Below are positions 48,684 to 58,691 of a stretch of 64,000 bases of DNA, piece after piece. Under the pieces are notes generated by a model. It made no database searches. It was not told the DNA's origin and saw nothing but the letters and a program-made list of their open reading frames with translations. Within the stretch, counting starts at the first letter, position 1. Each line of letters starts with the position of its first letter. The position numbers and the translations under genes are program-made. This DNA is from Lotus japonicus (Eukaryota; Streptophyta; Magnoliopsida; Fabales; Fabaceae): assembly GCF_012489685.1 (NCBI RefSeq), contig NC_080042.1, positions 77,319,093 through 77,383,092 of the forward strand, in the 5' to 3' direction.

Positions 48684-51600
48684 ATACCATCCCCTGAAGC
48701 TACAACCTTGTCCTCAAGGTTGAAAGCGGGAAATTGGCTTCGAATTGTGATGAGGTCTTCCCAGGTTGCTTCGTCCACAGATGTGCCCTGCCACTGGATC
48801 AAGACTTGAGGAACTGTTGTACCCTGTCTAGTAATGGAGCGATGGGCAAGCACTGAGGAAGGAGGCAGCGCGGGTGCATCCTCGCCATCCAAGTGATCTG
48901 GTAACTCAGGCTCCGCTGAATAATCTCCTATTGCTTTCTTCAACAATGACACATGGAACACAGGGTGTACTCGAGCTCCCTCCGGGAGCTGCAAACGGTA
49001 AGCGACTGCTCCAATCCTGGCGATAATTGGGTATGGCCCATAGTAGCGCGCTGCCAATTTGGGAAAAACGCGAGTGACCACTGAATTTTGGCGATGAGCC
49101 CGGAGCTTCACGAAGACCCATTCACCGACATTATAGGACTTGTCTACACGTTTAGAATTGGCATAAGTCGTCATGCGGTCTTGTGCTCTGTGCAAATGAA
49201 CTTTCAATTGGCGAAGAGTCTCGTCTCTGTCAGACAAATCTCCCTGAACAGAAGCTACTCTGGTTTCTCCGATGCCCCATCTGGTGATGACCGGTGGCTT
49301 CCGCCCATACACGAGCTCGAATGGGGTGCGTTGAGTCGCAGAATGGAACGTGGTATTAAACCAATACTCTGCCCAATGCAACCAAATTGCCCATGTCTTA
49401 GGCTGATCAGCAGAGAAGCACCGCAGATATGTCTCAAGGCAGCGATTCACGACTTCCGTTTGGCCATCCGTTTCCGGGTGATACGCGGAACTCATCTTCA
49501 ATTGCGTTCCCTGGAGGCGAAAAAGTTCTTTCCAAAAATGGCTGACAAAAATTGGGTCCCTGTCACTGACTATCGATGAAGGTACGCCATGTAATCGTAT
49601 GATTTCCTTAGTGAACACCTCTGCAATGCGGCGAGCAGAGTATGGATGGCGGAGTGGAATGAAGTGGGAATACTTAGACAGACGATCAACAACAACCAGA
49701 ATTGCATCATATTCTTTTGACTTGGGAAGCCCTGTTATGAAATCAATGGAGAGGTCTTCCCAAATACTCTCCGGGATTGGGAGTGGCTGTAAAAGCCCTG
49801 CAGGAGCTGAAGCTACATACTTTTGCCACTTGCATACATCACAGTTCTGCACATAGGTCTGAATTGTAGCCTTCATTCCTCGCCAATAGACATTAGCTGC
49901 AATTCGTCTATAAGTGCGGAGGAAACCGGAGTGTCCTCCTTGCGGGGAGGTATGGTATTCACTCAGCATCTTGGGTATAAGGGAAGAATTTGAGGGCAAG
50001 ACCAACCGCGAATAATAAGTGAGGACGCCATGGTTGTATAAGTATCCAGGATGTGAACCTACATCTTCCTCAAGGTCAGTGATCAGTTTGCGCAATTTGG
50101 AATCTCCCTGTATCTCTGCTTCCAGTACCCCGTGATCCTCCCACACTGGAAAAGATACTAGGGCCCTGAGAGCCCCTCCTTCATTGATGCGGGAGAGGGC
50201 ATCTGCTCCTTGATTCGATTTTCCAGGCTTGTACACAATCTCGAAATTGTAGCCCAATAACTTCGCTGCCCAATTTTGCTGGTCCCCTGTTACAATTTTT
50301 TGATGGAGAAATTCTTTTAAGCTCTTTTGGTCGGTTGATACCGTGAAATGGCGTCCCAAAAGGTAAGGTCTCCAGTGTTGAATGGCCAAGGCGACTGCCA
50401 TGAGTTCTTTTTCATAAGCGGATTTTGCCAGGTTTCGCATTCCCAACGCCTTGCTAAAGTATGCAATCGGGTGTTTGTGCTGTTGGAGAATCGCGCCCAA
50501 CCCATTGCCCGAAGCATCACATTCAATCACAAATTCCTCATCAAAATTAGGTAGAGCCAGAACTGGAGCCTCTGTTAACCTTGCTTTGAGTTCATCGAAT
50601 GCACGTTGAGCTTCCGGTCCCCATAAGAACGCGTTCTTCTTGGTGAGCTCGGTTAATGGCTTGGCAACCTTGCCATAGTCTTTGATGAACTTGCGGTAGT
50701 ACCCCGTTAGTCCCAGGAATCCGCGAACGCCTTTCACATTGGTGGGAGTTGGCCATTGAACCACACTGGCAATTTTATTGGGGTCTACTGCCACCCCTTC
50801 TTCTGAAATGAGATGTCCCAAGTATTCAACAGAAGTTTGAGCGAAATGGCATTTCTTTTGGTTCGCTGTGAGGCTTTGTTCTGCTAAACGCTGCAATACT
50901 TGCTCCAAATGCCTCAAATGTTCTTCCCAAGACTTGTTGTATACGAGAATGTCGTCGAAAAATACCAACACTCCTCTTCGCAGCATGGTTTTGAAAACCT
51001 CATTCATCAAGCCTTGAAAGGTTGAGGGAGCATTCATCAAACCGAATGGCATAACAAGATATTCGTAGTGTCCTTCGTGAGTTCGGAATGCTGTCTTGGC
51101 AACATCTTCCGCTCGCATCCATACCTGGTGGTAACCTGATTTGAGGTCCAATTTTGAGAAGTACTTGGCCCCATAAAGTTCATCCAGAAGCTCTTCAATC
51201 ACTGGAATAGGGAATTTGTCAGGGATTGTAACTTTGTTCAGTGCCCTGTAGTCCACACACATTCTCCACGATTGGTCTTTCTTCTTCACTAAGATCACCG
51301 GACTGGAGTATGCGCTGGAACTATTTCTTATGATTCCCACCTCAAGCATCTCTTTGACTTGCTTTTCGATCTCATCTTTGTGTAAATGTGGGTATCTATA
51401 CGGTCGCACGTTAACAGGTCCCTGACCTTCCTTGATGTTGATTTGGTGTTCTTTCCCCCGGCTAGGTGGTAAGCCCTGTTTTGTTTCAAACACTTCTCTG
51501 TAGCGTAGCAACAATTCATCCAATTCCCTTTTCTGACCTGGTGTGATACTTGATTTCGTTCCCTGCTCCGTCTGCGCGCTGGCCCAAAGCACCCCAGTTT

Positions 51601-53281
51601 TTCCAACTCTGACAGGGTGAACCAAACTCTGTAATGCATTGAGAGGTTCCACGCGTGACTCGGTTCCCTGAAGTTGTATCCATCTCTGTTCACTCCAAAA
51701 ACTCATCTGCTGTGTTTGCCAATTGACAATCGTGTCACCCAAGGTCTTCAGCCATTCAATCCCAAGAACTACATCGGGTCCTCCCAATTCGAATAATTGA
51801 GGCTTACATTGAAGCTGGTAATTTCCCATCTGTATCGTGATGTCCTTGCATCGTCCCTGAGCTCGTGCCCTGAAACCGTCCCCCAATTTTACCATCATTC
51901 CCGGCGTATCTTCGACTGCCCACCCCATTTTCTGTACCAGATATTGATCAATAAAATTATGCGTCGCTCCACTATCGATCAAAACGAACACCGGCACTCC
52001 GGCAATGGTCCCTTGGAGTCGCATGGTCCTGGGTGGTTCTGATGACTTCCCAGACAGATTGAACAAATTGGATAGGCTCATCAAGCTGAGCTCTCCCTCC
52101 GATTCCTCATCTTGCTCGTTTATCTCCATCGCCAGTATCTTGCTGTCCTCAGTTTCTTCCTCATTCTCTTCGACAATCAATACCCGCAAGTGTTTATCTG
52201 GACATTGGTGATTTGGATGGAATGGACCTCCACACTTGAAACACAAGCCTTTTTGTTTGCGTTCCAGAAGTTGAGGGTATGTTAGGTGATTGAACCCACG
52301 ATCTCTAGGCCCATTTCGCCTTCCCTCCGTTTTTTGTTCGTTCTTGAACCCATTTGAACCTGTAATTGCGGGCCGGGTGGTTTGGGTCGGTTCTTTGGTT
52401 CCTTTAACCCAAACCCAATCCGCTCCACCCGTTTTAACTGGGCCCCCGTTACCGGTTTTGAAACCCGACCCGGTGTAACGGTTACCTGGATTCAGACCCG
52501 CTCCGCTCTCACTCCTCACTTCCTTCTCCACCGCCCTGGCCACTAACAACAGCTTAGATCTGGTGATTCCACCCATGGCAGCCATGCTTCGCACTTTTCC
52601 CTTGATCTCCTCCTTCAACTCATGCAAGAAGTATCCTTGATATTGCTTGTCAGGTAGCTTAGGAATCTGGGCTGTGAGGTACTCAAAGTCTGTGATGTAC
52701 TCCTCTACAGTTCCCCGCTGCCGGAGCTCTGTCAATTGCTCGTACACATCACCATCGCCGTTACCGCCGTAGCGTTCCAGAAGTGCATCCCTCAGTCTTT
52801 CCCAGGTCAATTCCTCCTCAGCTTCCAGAAGTGAGTTGTAGAAGTGGATCGTCGCGCCCTCCATGCTCAATTGTGCTAGACCCACCTTCACCTCCGGCGA
52901 CGTGTCTTGCACCCTGAAGTAAATCTCTGCCCTCGAGATCCAGCCAGCAGGGTCCCTCCCGTCGAACATCGGGAGTTCGACCTTCTTAACCGATTGCCGG
53001 AATTCAGATAGTGCTTCGCCGTACAAAGAGTGGTGTCGCGGGGTACTCACCTTCTCTCCCGATTGCTCCGGTGTCTTTTCCCCATTCCCGCTACCAGTGT
53101 CGTCGCCTGGGATCCTCTTCCCCATGGCACGCTCCATCATGAGAGCCAACGATGATGGAAGATCCTTTACTGCTAATGTCACCGCAGCTAAGGAAGCCCG
53201 CATCTCCACGATCTCGCTCTCCAACGCGTCCACCTTCGCTTCCATGTGATGTTTTCCTTGCTTAGACTTTTTGGGTGGCAT
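48560..53281 (-). CDS. Gypsy gag-pol polyprotein with chromodomain, intact
   Basis: One frame of 1573 codons. After a Lys-rich start (MPPKKSKQGKHH) comes gag (VELPMFDGRDPAGWISRAEI), a CCHC knuckle CFKCGGPFHPNHQC near 345, protease VFVLIDSGATHNFID near 430, and reverse transcriptase with KLDLKSGYHQV and VFFDDILVYN near 772. RNase H follows (IECDASGNGLGA, TDQKSLKEF, GADALSR), then integrase with an HHCC finger (HTSPQGGHSG, CDVCKWQKY; about 1115-1150), DFITGLPKS, SDRDPIFVS and YHPETDGQTE. A C-terminal chromodomain (VLIQWQGTSVDEATWEDL, near 1480-1525) marks a chromovirus. All catalytic signatures are present with no stop or frameshift. The last 41 residues are encoded within the LTR. Confidence 0.96.
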   Translation of the reverse strand: MPPKKSKQGKHHMEAKVDALESEIVEMRASLAAVTLAVKDLPSSLALMMERAMGKRIPGDDTGSGNGEKTPEQSGEKVSTPRHHSLYGEALSEFRQSVKKVELPMFDGRDPAGWISRAEIYFRVQDTSPEVKVGLAQLSMEGATIHFYNSLLEAEEELTWERLRDALLERYGGNGDGDVYEQLTELRQRGTVEEYITDFEYLTAQIPKLPDKQYQGYFLHELKEEIKGKVRSMAAMGGITRSKLLLVARAVEKEVRSESGAGLNPGNRYTGSGFKTGNGGPVKTGGADWVWVKGTKEPTQTTRPAITGSNGFKNEQKTEGRRNGPRDRGFNHLTYPQLLERKQKGLCFKCGGPFHPNHQCPDKHLRVLIVEENEEETEDSKILAMEINEQDEESEGELSLMSLSNLFNLSGKSSEPPRTMRLQGTIAGVPVFVLIDSGATHNFIDQYLVQKMGWAVEDTPGMMVKLGDGFRARAQGRCKDITIQMGNYQLQCKPQLFELGGPDVVLGIEWLKTLGDTIVNWQTQQMSFWSEQRWIQLQGTESRVEPLNALQSLVHPVRVGKTGVLWASAQTEQGTKSSITPGQKRELDELLLRYREVFETKQGLPPSRGKEHQINIKEGQGPVNVRPYRYPHLHKDEIEKQVKEMLEVGIIRNSSSAYSSPVILVKKKDQSWRMCVDYRALNKVTIPDKFPIPVIEELLDELYGAKYFSKLDLKSGYHQVWMRAEDVAKTAFRTHEGHYEYLVMPFGLMNAPSTFQGLMNEVFKTMLRRGVLVFFDDILVYNKSWEEHLRHLEQVLQRLAEQSLTANQKKCHFAQTSVEYLGHLISEEGVAVDPNKIASVVQWPTPTNVKGVRGFLGLTGYYRKFIKDYGKVAKPLTELTKKNAFLWGPEAQRAFDELKARLTEAPVLALPNFDEEFVIECDASGNGLGAILQQHKHPIAYFSKALGMRNLAKSAYEKELMAVALAIQHWRPYLLGRHFTVSTDQKSLKEFLHQKIVTGDQQNWAAKLLGYNFEIVYKPGKSNQGADALSRINEGGALRALVSFPVWEDHGVLEAEIQGDSKLRKLITDLEEDVGSHPGYLYNHGVLTYYSRLVLPSNSSLIPKMLSEYHTSPQGGHSGFLRTYRRIAANVYWRGMKATIQTYVQNCDVCKWQKYVASAPAGLLQPLPIPESIWEDLSIDFITGLPKSKEYDAILVVVDRLSKYSHFIPLRHPYSARRIAEVFTKEIIRLHGVPSSIVSDRDPIFVSHFWKELFRLQGTQLKMSSAYHPETDGQTEVVNRCLETYLRCFSADQPKTWAIWLHWAEYWFNTTFHSATQRTPFELVYGRKPPVITRWGIGETRVASVQGDLSDRDETLRQLKVHLHRAQDRMTTYANSKRVDKSYNVGEWVFVKLRAHRQNSVVTRVFPKLAARYYGPYPIIARIGAVAYRLQLPEGARVHPVFHVSLLKKAIGDYSAEPELPDHLDGEDAPALPPSSVLAHRSITRQGTTVPQVLIQWQGTSVDEATWEDLITIRSQFPAFNLEDKVVASGDGIDRPGNHTSSSPNDEPLAHQQAKGPKLWRVYSRRGKRGNPK

Positions 53282-53322
53282 TCACCGTCTCCGGCAAAGG
53301 AATCCGGCAGGTCGGACCAAAT

Positions 53323-53720
53323 TGTTGGGAACCCCAACTTCACTAGTCACACAACACAGGAAACAGGTAAGGCAAATATGCAATTGATTGTTTATTTATG
53401 AATGAAAAGGGATTACACAGAAAGGGAATGGATCCGATTCTGACACAGAGCACTGCTCCTATAAGAAGCTCAAAGCTTCTTACTCATGACTCTAAAATAA
53501 CCAATAATCTCGATACCTCTCAACCTCTCTCTCATCCCCATATATTGTTAGCTGGCAGTACAATCAAGATTCCCTCCCTCACCATTCTGTTAGGACCTAC
53601 TTAGGATTCCCCCTTTTACCCCTTCTAGAATAGACTCTCCATAGCTTAGGTCCGTTTGCTTGCTGATGGGCCAAAGGTTCGTCATTTGGGCTGCTGCTTG
53701 TATGATTCCCGGGCCTATCA
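53323..53720 (-). repeat. Gypsy 5' LTR
   Basis: 398 bp, nearly identical to the 3' LTR, with the polyprotein ATG only 42 bp inside the internal region (53281). Confidence 0.95.
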
Positions 53721-53725
53721 GTATG

Positions 53726-54647
53726 AAAATGAAAAATAACGCATCCAAATACATTTTTTATGAACAAAAAGTGCATTGGAATGTAATTTCAAATACACTT
53801 CAAGAATGTTAACATAAAAGTTTAACCACTTAATTTTAGATACTACTGATCTTCATCTTCTTCAAGGAAGTATTTTTTTGTAGTGATGGTTTCTAGTGCA
53901 AGTGTTTCTGAAACACTATGCAAATATGCAAAGCATTTTCATGAAAGACAAAAAGGACTTCAATTTATATTTTTAAAATCCAAACAGATCATACTTAGTG
54001 TGTATTTGGATACGAGTTTATTGCAATATGAATAGGCGTTCAACTCAAGTGTGATGTTGTTCGCTTCGATTACACTGATGCAAACCGATAACTTGAAAAA
54101 CACATACTTTCATTGAACCTTTTCAACTGCCATGCTAACTGTATCATTCATCTGCTGCTTTTCTTGTTCACTTGAAGAAAGGCATAATAACCATTCAGTG
54201 AAAGAACCCTAATCATAAACCCTCTCCCCTCTCGTGATATGATTTTTAAAAGAATATAAATGTACAAAATAAGAAGTCTAAAAAGTAAAACATAATTTTG
54301 CCTAAAAGAATATCCAATCATAATTATATATTCAACATTCCAATAAACCTTTTATTTTAGACTGTCATCGTTTCAATTAATTAGTCATCATCAACAGAAA
54401 TCATCTATTTGACACAACAAAAGGAGGAAGAGAGAATTGGCCTGCAAAGTAACATGAATGACAATAGTACCATCATCACAGTGACTTTTTTTTAAAAGAA
54501 AACACAGAAGGCTCAATTTTCTTCATATTTACATATTTTTATTTAATTATTTTTGTGGTTTAGATGTGGCTCCCAATTCTTTCTACATATCAGTGATTTT
54601 TATCCTTTCTTTTCTGTCCCCTCTTTGTTCAACTCATACTTGCTGAA
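53726..54647. other. Spacer between the gypsy element and the EDR2-like gene
   Basis: AT-rich sequence with no recognised gene. The right-hand part is probably the 3' UTR of the EDR2-like gene. Confidence 0.55.
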
Positions 54648-57600
54648 TCAGTTTTCTTGAAAAGTCACAATAGTGGGAATTTGGCCATGGTTAACAAGAT
54701 CAATTTTGTTCAATCTTAAGCAGCACAACACTTGCTCTGGAAGTTCCTCTTGCTTCTGTGCCTGTATAAGCATGAAAGGAGGGATCTTAACATATGGAAG
54801 CATAATATTTTCTAAAGATTTTTCTCGTAACCAAGTGCTAAAATATTTTTCTTGTAGAGTACTTGCTCATTCCATTTCAATATTTGTTATTGATGAGTAA
54901 TGAATGCAGAATTTTTAGAAAGTGACTTCCACAGTTCCATGTGAATTTTCATTCATGAAAGTCTCAAAATGTGACATGCCAAGTATAATTCTGAGAAAAG
55001 AAAGAAAAGCTCATTGAAGAATACTATGAGAAATGCATGCTTGTCATTTCAAGAAAGAGTACTCAATCAAATTGATAATAGATGCATTGCATACTGACCT
55101 GGATGGTTAAGCCAACATCAAGTATTCCATGCTTTACACGGTCTCGGAGCGAATCGAGTCCCCTCCTCGATATATAGCTAAAGCGATGTATATCCAGGTC
55201 TATCTCAAAGTAGTTAGGTCCCTGGAATTAAGATGCACGAATAATGTGTAAAAAACTATATGCAGCAGAATAATCCGTCCAAATGGTAAAATGAGCTTTA
55301 TGCTGAATGTTAAAGATACATACAAATTCAGCAAGATGTTTGTTTTCTAAAAAAAAATGCTCTTGTTAAACAAATTAAAATAGATTTATATATACCTTAA
55401 AGAATTCGTGTTGAGGACGAGAAAGCACTGGCTTTCCATTGTAGGCATGTATAAGTTTCCTCTCTGCAGAATTCAGATGAAGGTCCTCTGGATTAACTAC
55501 CCCAGCCAAAATCTTTAGCCTTTCCCTAAAGGGAGCCAGACTATCCTTTTTTCCTTTCACATTTTCCATCTCATCGTCCACTAATCTCTGCCAAGCCAAT
55601 AAATAGTGTTATTTAAATGAGATTATTTAACAGGATTAACCCTTGAAAATATAGAATGTCACTGATGAGAAGATTAAACAGGAAAAGAGGTTAACCCTTA
55701 AGAAAATATAGTGGAACTAGTGATATGAAAAAGGCACTTGAGTGCCAAAACTTCAATGGAGGAATTTAATAGTTTATTTTATGATGATTTAATCAGATTT
55801 CAGTCAAGTAACGATTGATAAGAGGAAATACCTTGATCTTCTCCTGAAAACATGGCGAGATCTCTTTTTCAAAATTCTCGGACAATTTAAAATATAGTAC
55901 AAGGCTCAAACCTTCACCATTGGCATCACCAAGGAATATGCTAGCAGGATATGTTGGCAACTGGGGAAAAGTGAACACAATTAGATTATGGAAGCATTAT
56001 TTGATGTTGTTAAAGTAGAAACATCAAAGAGTGAATTGAGTTTGCTGTGAGTAAAAATGAAGCCAATATATAGTTTAAGATGGAGAACAAACCTGTATAT
56101 TAACAATGAGGAGTGAGGGTATTTTCCCATGTTCTTGAACAGATGGAAGTTCAAGATGCTTAGCAATGTGATTTATCTTCTTTGAAGAAACAAATAAATC
56201 AACACCTATTGGTGTATAAGGGCAGAAGTCTGGAGCAGGACACTTCTGCTTATCACTGCATAAATTATCATATATAATTATATATGATATCAAATCTTTA
56301 AGACGAAATATAAGTACAATCAATGGACTGAAAATGGATGAAAAATGACAGATAAAACTTTCTCTCATGCCTGAAAAAACTTTCGCCACGGAGCTTGAAC
56401 AAGGAAGGGGAAATTGCAGACCAGGAACCAGCGAACGGCTTTCCTTCAGTTGATCTGGGAATTTGAAGCCCCGCTCTGGGACGATATAGAAATCTCTCAG
56501 ATGCATCTGTCCATCCAATAGTTAGTATTATAACTTTGATACTCATATATTATGCACTAACATAATCCAGTCTTAAGTGCTTATGTGATAAGCGCTTATA
56601 GAAATAAGTATTATAACAATGATCTCTGACAAGATCAAATAATAGAGAAAACTAACTCACAATATAGATGTAACAAAAAGTGCAGCACAGAAAAGACAAT
56701 TGATTGATTCAAGTACAAAACTAGAGATTACATTCTCATGGTTGTAGAAGTAAAACTTCTAAAGAAAAATTCCTCATTGACGAATTTTCAAAGATCTATT
56801 AAAACTGTGTTTGGAAGAGCTTATATGAGTTTATCTTATGGCATAAGCTCTTATGGCAAGTATTTGAGTGTGCCTGTAAAACTAGCTTATGCATCTTACC
56901 TGTAAACTGTTTTAGACTTATTTTCATAAGTTGCTAAGATTGGCTTATGTTTTCGCGCATATACCTACTTATAAGTTTATCAAATCAGCTTATGAATAAG
57001 TGCTTAATTAAGCTGTTCACCAAAACGCACCATAAATCTATATTCTAACAAAAAGCAAATAATTGAATAAAAACAAGGAAAATATCACATATTGTGCACT
57101 TATATAATCCAGTCTTGTCATTACCATCAGTGGATTTCCTTGTTACAGAATACATGATAACTGTTGATTGCTTTGAGCTATTCTCCTGAGTTTTCTCTCC
57201 ATTCTTGCAGATACCTCCATCTATTTTGAGGTAGCTCTCATAATACTCCTCATATTTACACCCTGAATCTACAAAGCAGGATGCACTTTCATACTGGAGT
57301 AACTGAGTATTTGAGACACCTCCCAAAGCATTGCCCACAAAGGGAAAACAATCTGTTAACCATAAATGAAAAAACAGATACATTCAAAAGCGATAGTTAG
57401 TATCAATTCTGAAATAGCCTCACTGAGCTACAAGACTTAAATGCATTACTTACCTCCATGCACACTACTGAACTCTTCATCTGAATCAGATTCTAGAATG
57501 CTAGTTGAGTCAAACCATGCATCCTCTTGGTAATTTCCTGCAGAATGTATATTAAGCATGTGTTTGGATCAGTGTTGTCACAATTGATTTTGGATGAAAC

Positions 57601-58334
57601 TATTATATTAAAAGTTAGTTGAAAGTGAAGTGATTTATGTTTGGATATATTTATGAAAAAAGTGGTTTTTGTAAAGTCTCAAAACTGATTATGTTTAACA
57701 CATAATTGATTTTGGGACTGAAATCAATTCTCTAAAATAACTCCCAAGCATCTATACTGTCATCCAAAATTGATTTTACTCTATCATAATTGATTCCAAA
57801 GTTCCCCAACACACACTAAGTGGTCAGCATGTTTATTAGAGATAGCTGTCAACTCCAGGAAATCCAACATGTTGAAGGCCATAAGAACCATCATAAAAAC
57901 ATCATCAAAGACAAAAATTAATTGTAAAGAACCAAAATGACAACACAAATGCATGACAATGTACTAAGTAGTCACTAAAAATCTTTTGGACAATCTTTAG
58001 CACAAGTCTCCTAGTAGTTTTGCATTGCATCAAGGAGAGGGAGAAAAAAGATACCATTTGCATCCATTTGACTATGGTATTGGACCTGAGTAAGATGAAA
58101 CTTCATGTTTGAAACCTCTGAAATCCTGCAAGTGCCTGAAGCACCCTTGTCAAAGTCCATGTGAACAAAGTCACTCATAGTAAGGTCTCCAACACGGCTT
58201 CCAGCATTGCTAAGCCTTTTCAAAGGCATATCAGGAAGTGCAGTGGAAATGTTTGCTCTGCGTTTGCCAGATTTGTGCTTTCTTCTTCTTTGGCCACTGC
58301 TCTTCCCATTTGGCCTTGAGGCACAGCTTCCCAT
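54648..58334 (-). CDS. EDR2 C-terminal (DUF1336) domain protein
   Basis: Nine exons join in frame to 482 residues: 58055-58334, 57454-57537, 57125-57352, 56371-56506, 56093-56255, 55832-55960, 55396-55587, 55099-55221 and 54648-54761. I chose the ATG at 58334 because it yields [10 protein letters not shown], an N-myristoylation (Gly2) and acylation (Cys4) signal typical of this family; an upstream in-frame ATG would bury it. A basic stretch [11 protein letters not shown] (16-26) follows, then [15 protein letters not shown], and the DUF1336 core: [80 protein letters not shown] text and [19 protein letters not shown]. Relatives of EDR2, a negative regulator of salicylate-dependent defence, but lacking its PH and START domains; function unknown. 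Intron 4 has a GC donor. Confidence 0.9.
56256..56370 (-). other. GC-AG intron in the EDR2-like gene
   Basis: The exon ending at 56371 (TTTTTTCAG) is followed by GCATGAG, and the next exon begins after TTATGCAG at 56255. Joining there gives [12 protein letters not shown], in frame and aligned with the family pattern (FKDKRKSPAPD). No GT donor nearby preserves the frame; the only close one, at GAAAGTTTT, shifts it. Confidence 0.8.
56806..57031. repeat. MITE-like repeat in EDR2-like intron 3
   Basis: It begins TGTGTTTGGAAGAGCTTATA and ends AATTAAGCTGTTCACCAAAA. It belongs to the same family as 34701-34962. Confidence 0.65.
57560..57822. repeat. MITE-like repeat in EDR2-like intron 1
   Basis: It begins TGTTTGGATCAGTG and ends CCCCAACACACACT, with several ATTGATTTTGG and AATCAATTCT strings between that form partial inverted repeats. 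It is related to the copies at 4518 and 6197. Confidence 0.55.
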
Positions 58335-58566
58335 TGTGGATGAAGCTAACTTTTTCACTAATCCAGTCCACATTGTATCTTTCAAAATTGGTGATATCCC
58401 ACTAAAAAGACCAGGCACTGTGACTATGATTGATCCTCCTGAGAAGACAAAACCTTGCAGTCACAAAAAACAATCAATTTTACATGGGGAATGCAGAAGA
58501 ACCAATCAGAAATGAACAAATTCAGTTTTTCTTAAACCACATGCTTGTAGTTGTACTTGTAGACCT

Positions 58567-58691
58567 GTTTGGAAGAAATTATCTGAGTTTATTTTATAGA
58601 TAATCATTAAATTTTGGAAGAAAATAAATTGAAAAAGGTGATAGTTTTACTGATTGGAAAACAGACGTCAATGAATATGTTTCTTCCAAAC
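58567..58691. repeat. Small MITE-like element, 125 bp
   Basis: GTTTGGAAGAAA at 58567 is the exact inverse of TTTCTTCCAAAC ending at 58691. The interior is AT-rich. It lies in the 5' flank or 5' UTR region of the EDR2-like gene. Confidence 0.6.

Larger units (their letters stand above)
48286..53720 (-). mobile_element. Full-length Ty3/gypsy chromovirus, young insertion
   Basis: The element is 5435 bp with 398-bp LTRs at 48286-48683 (3' LTR) and 53323-53720 (5' LTR). On the minus strand each LTR begins TGATAGGCCCGGG and ends GGTTCCCAACA. I find one mismatch between them (C at 48615 against G at 53652, approximate positions). A perfect 5-bp target duplication GTATG lies at 48281-48285 and 53721-53725. 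The primer site next to the 5' LTR reads TTGGTCCGACCTGCCGG, not the usual initiator Met site; I do not recognise the tRNA. The polypurine tract is CTTCAGGGGATGG. One mismatch in 398 bp and an unbroken 1573-codon frame make this probably the youngest and most complete element in the window. Confidence 0.97.
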
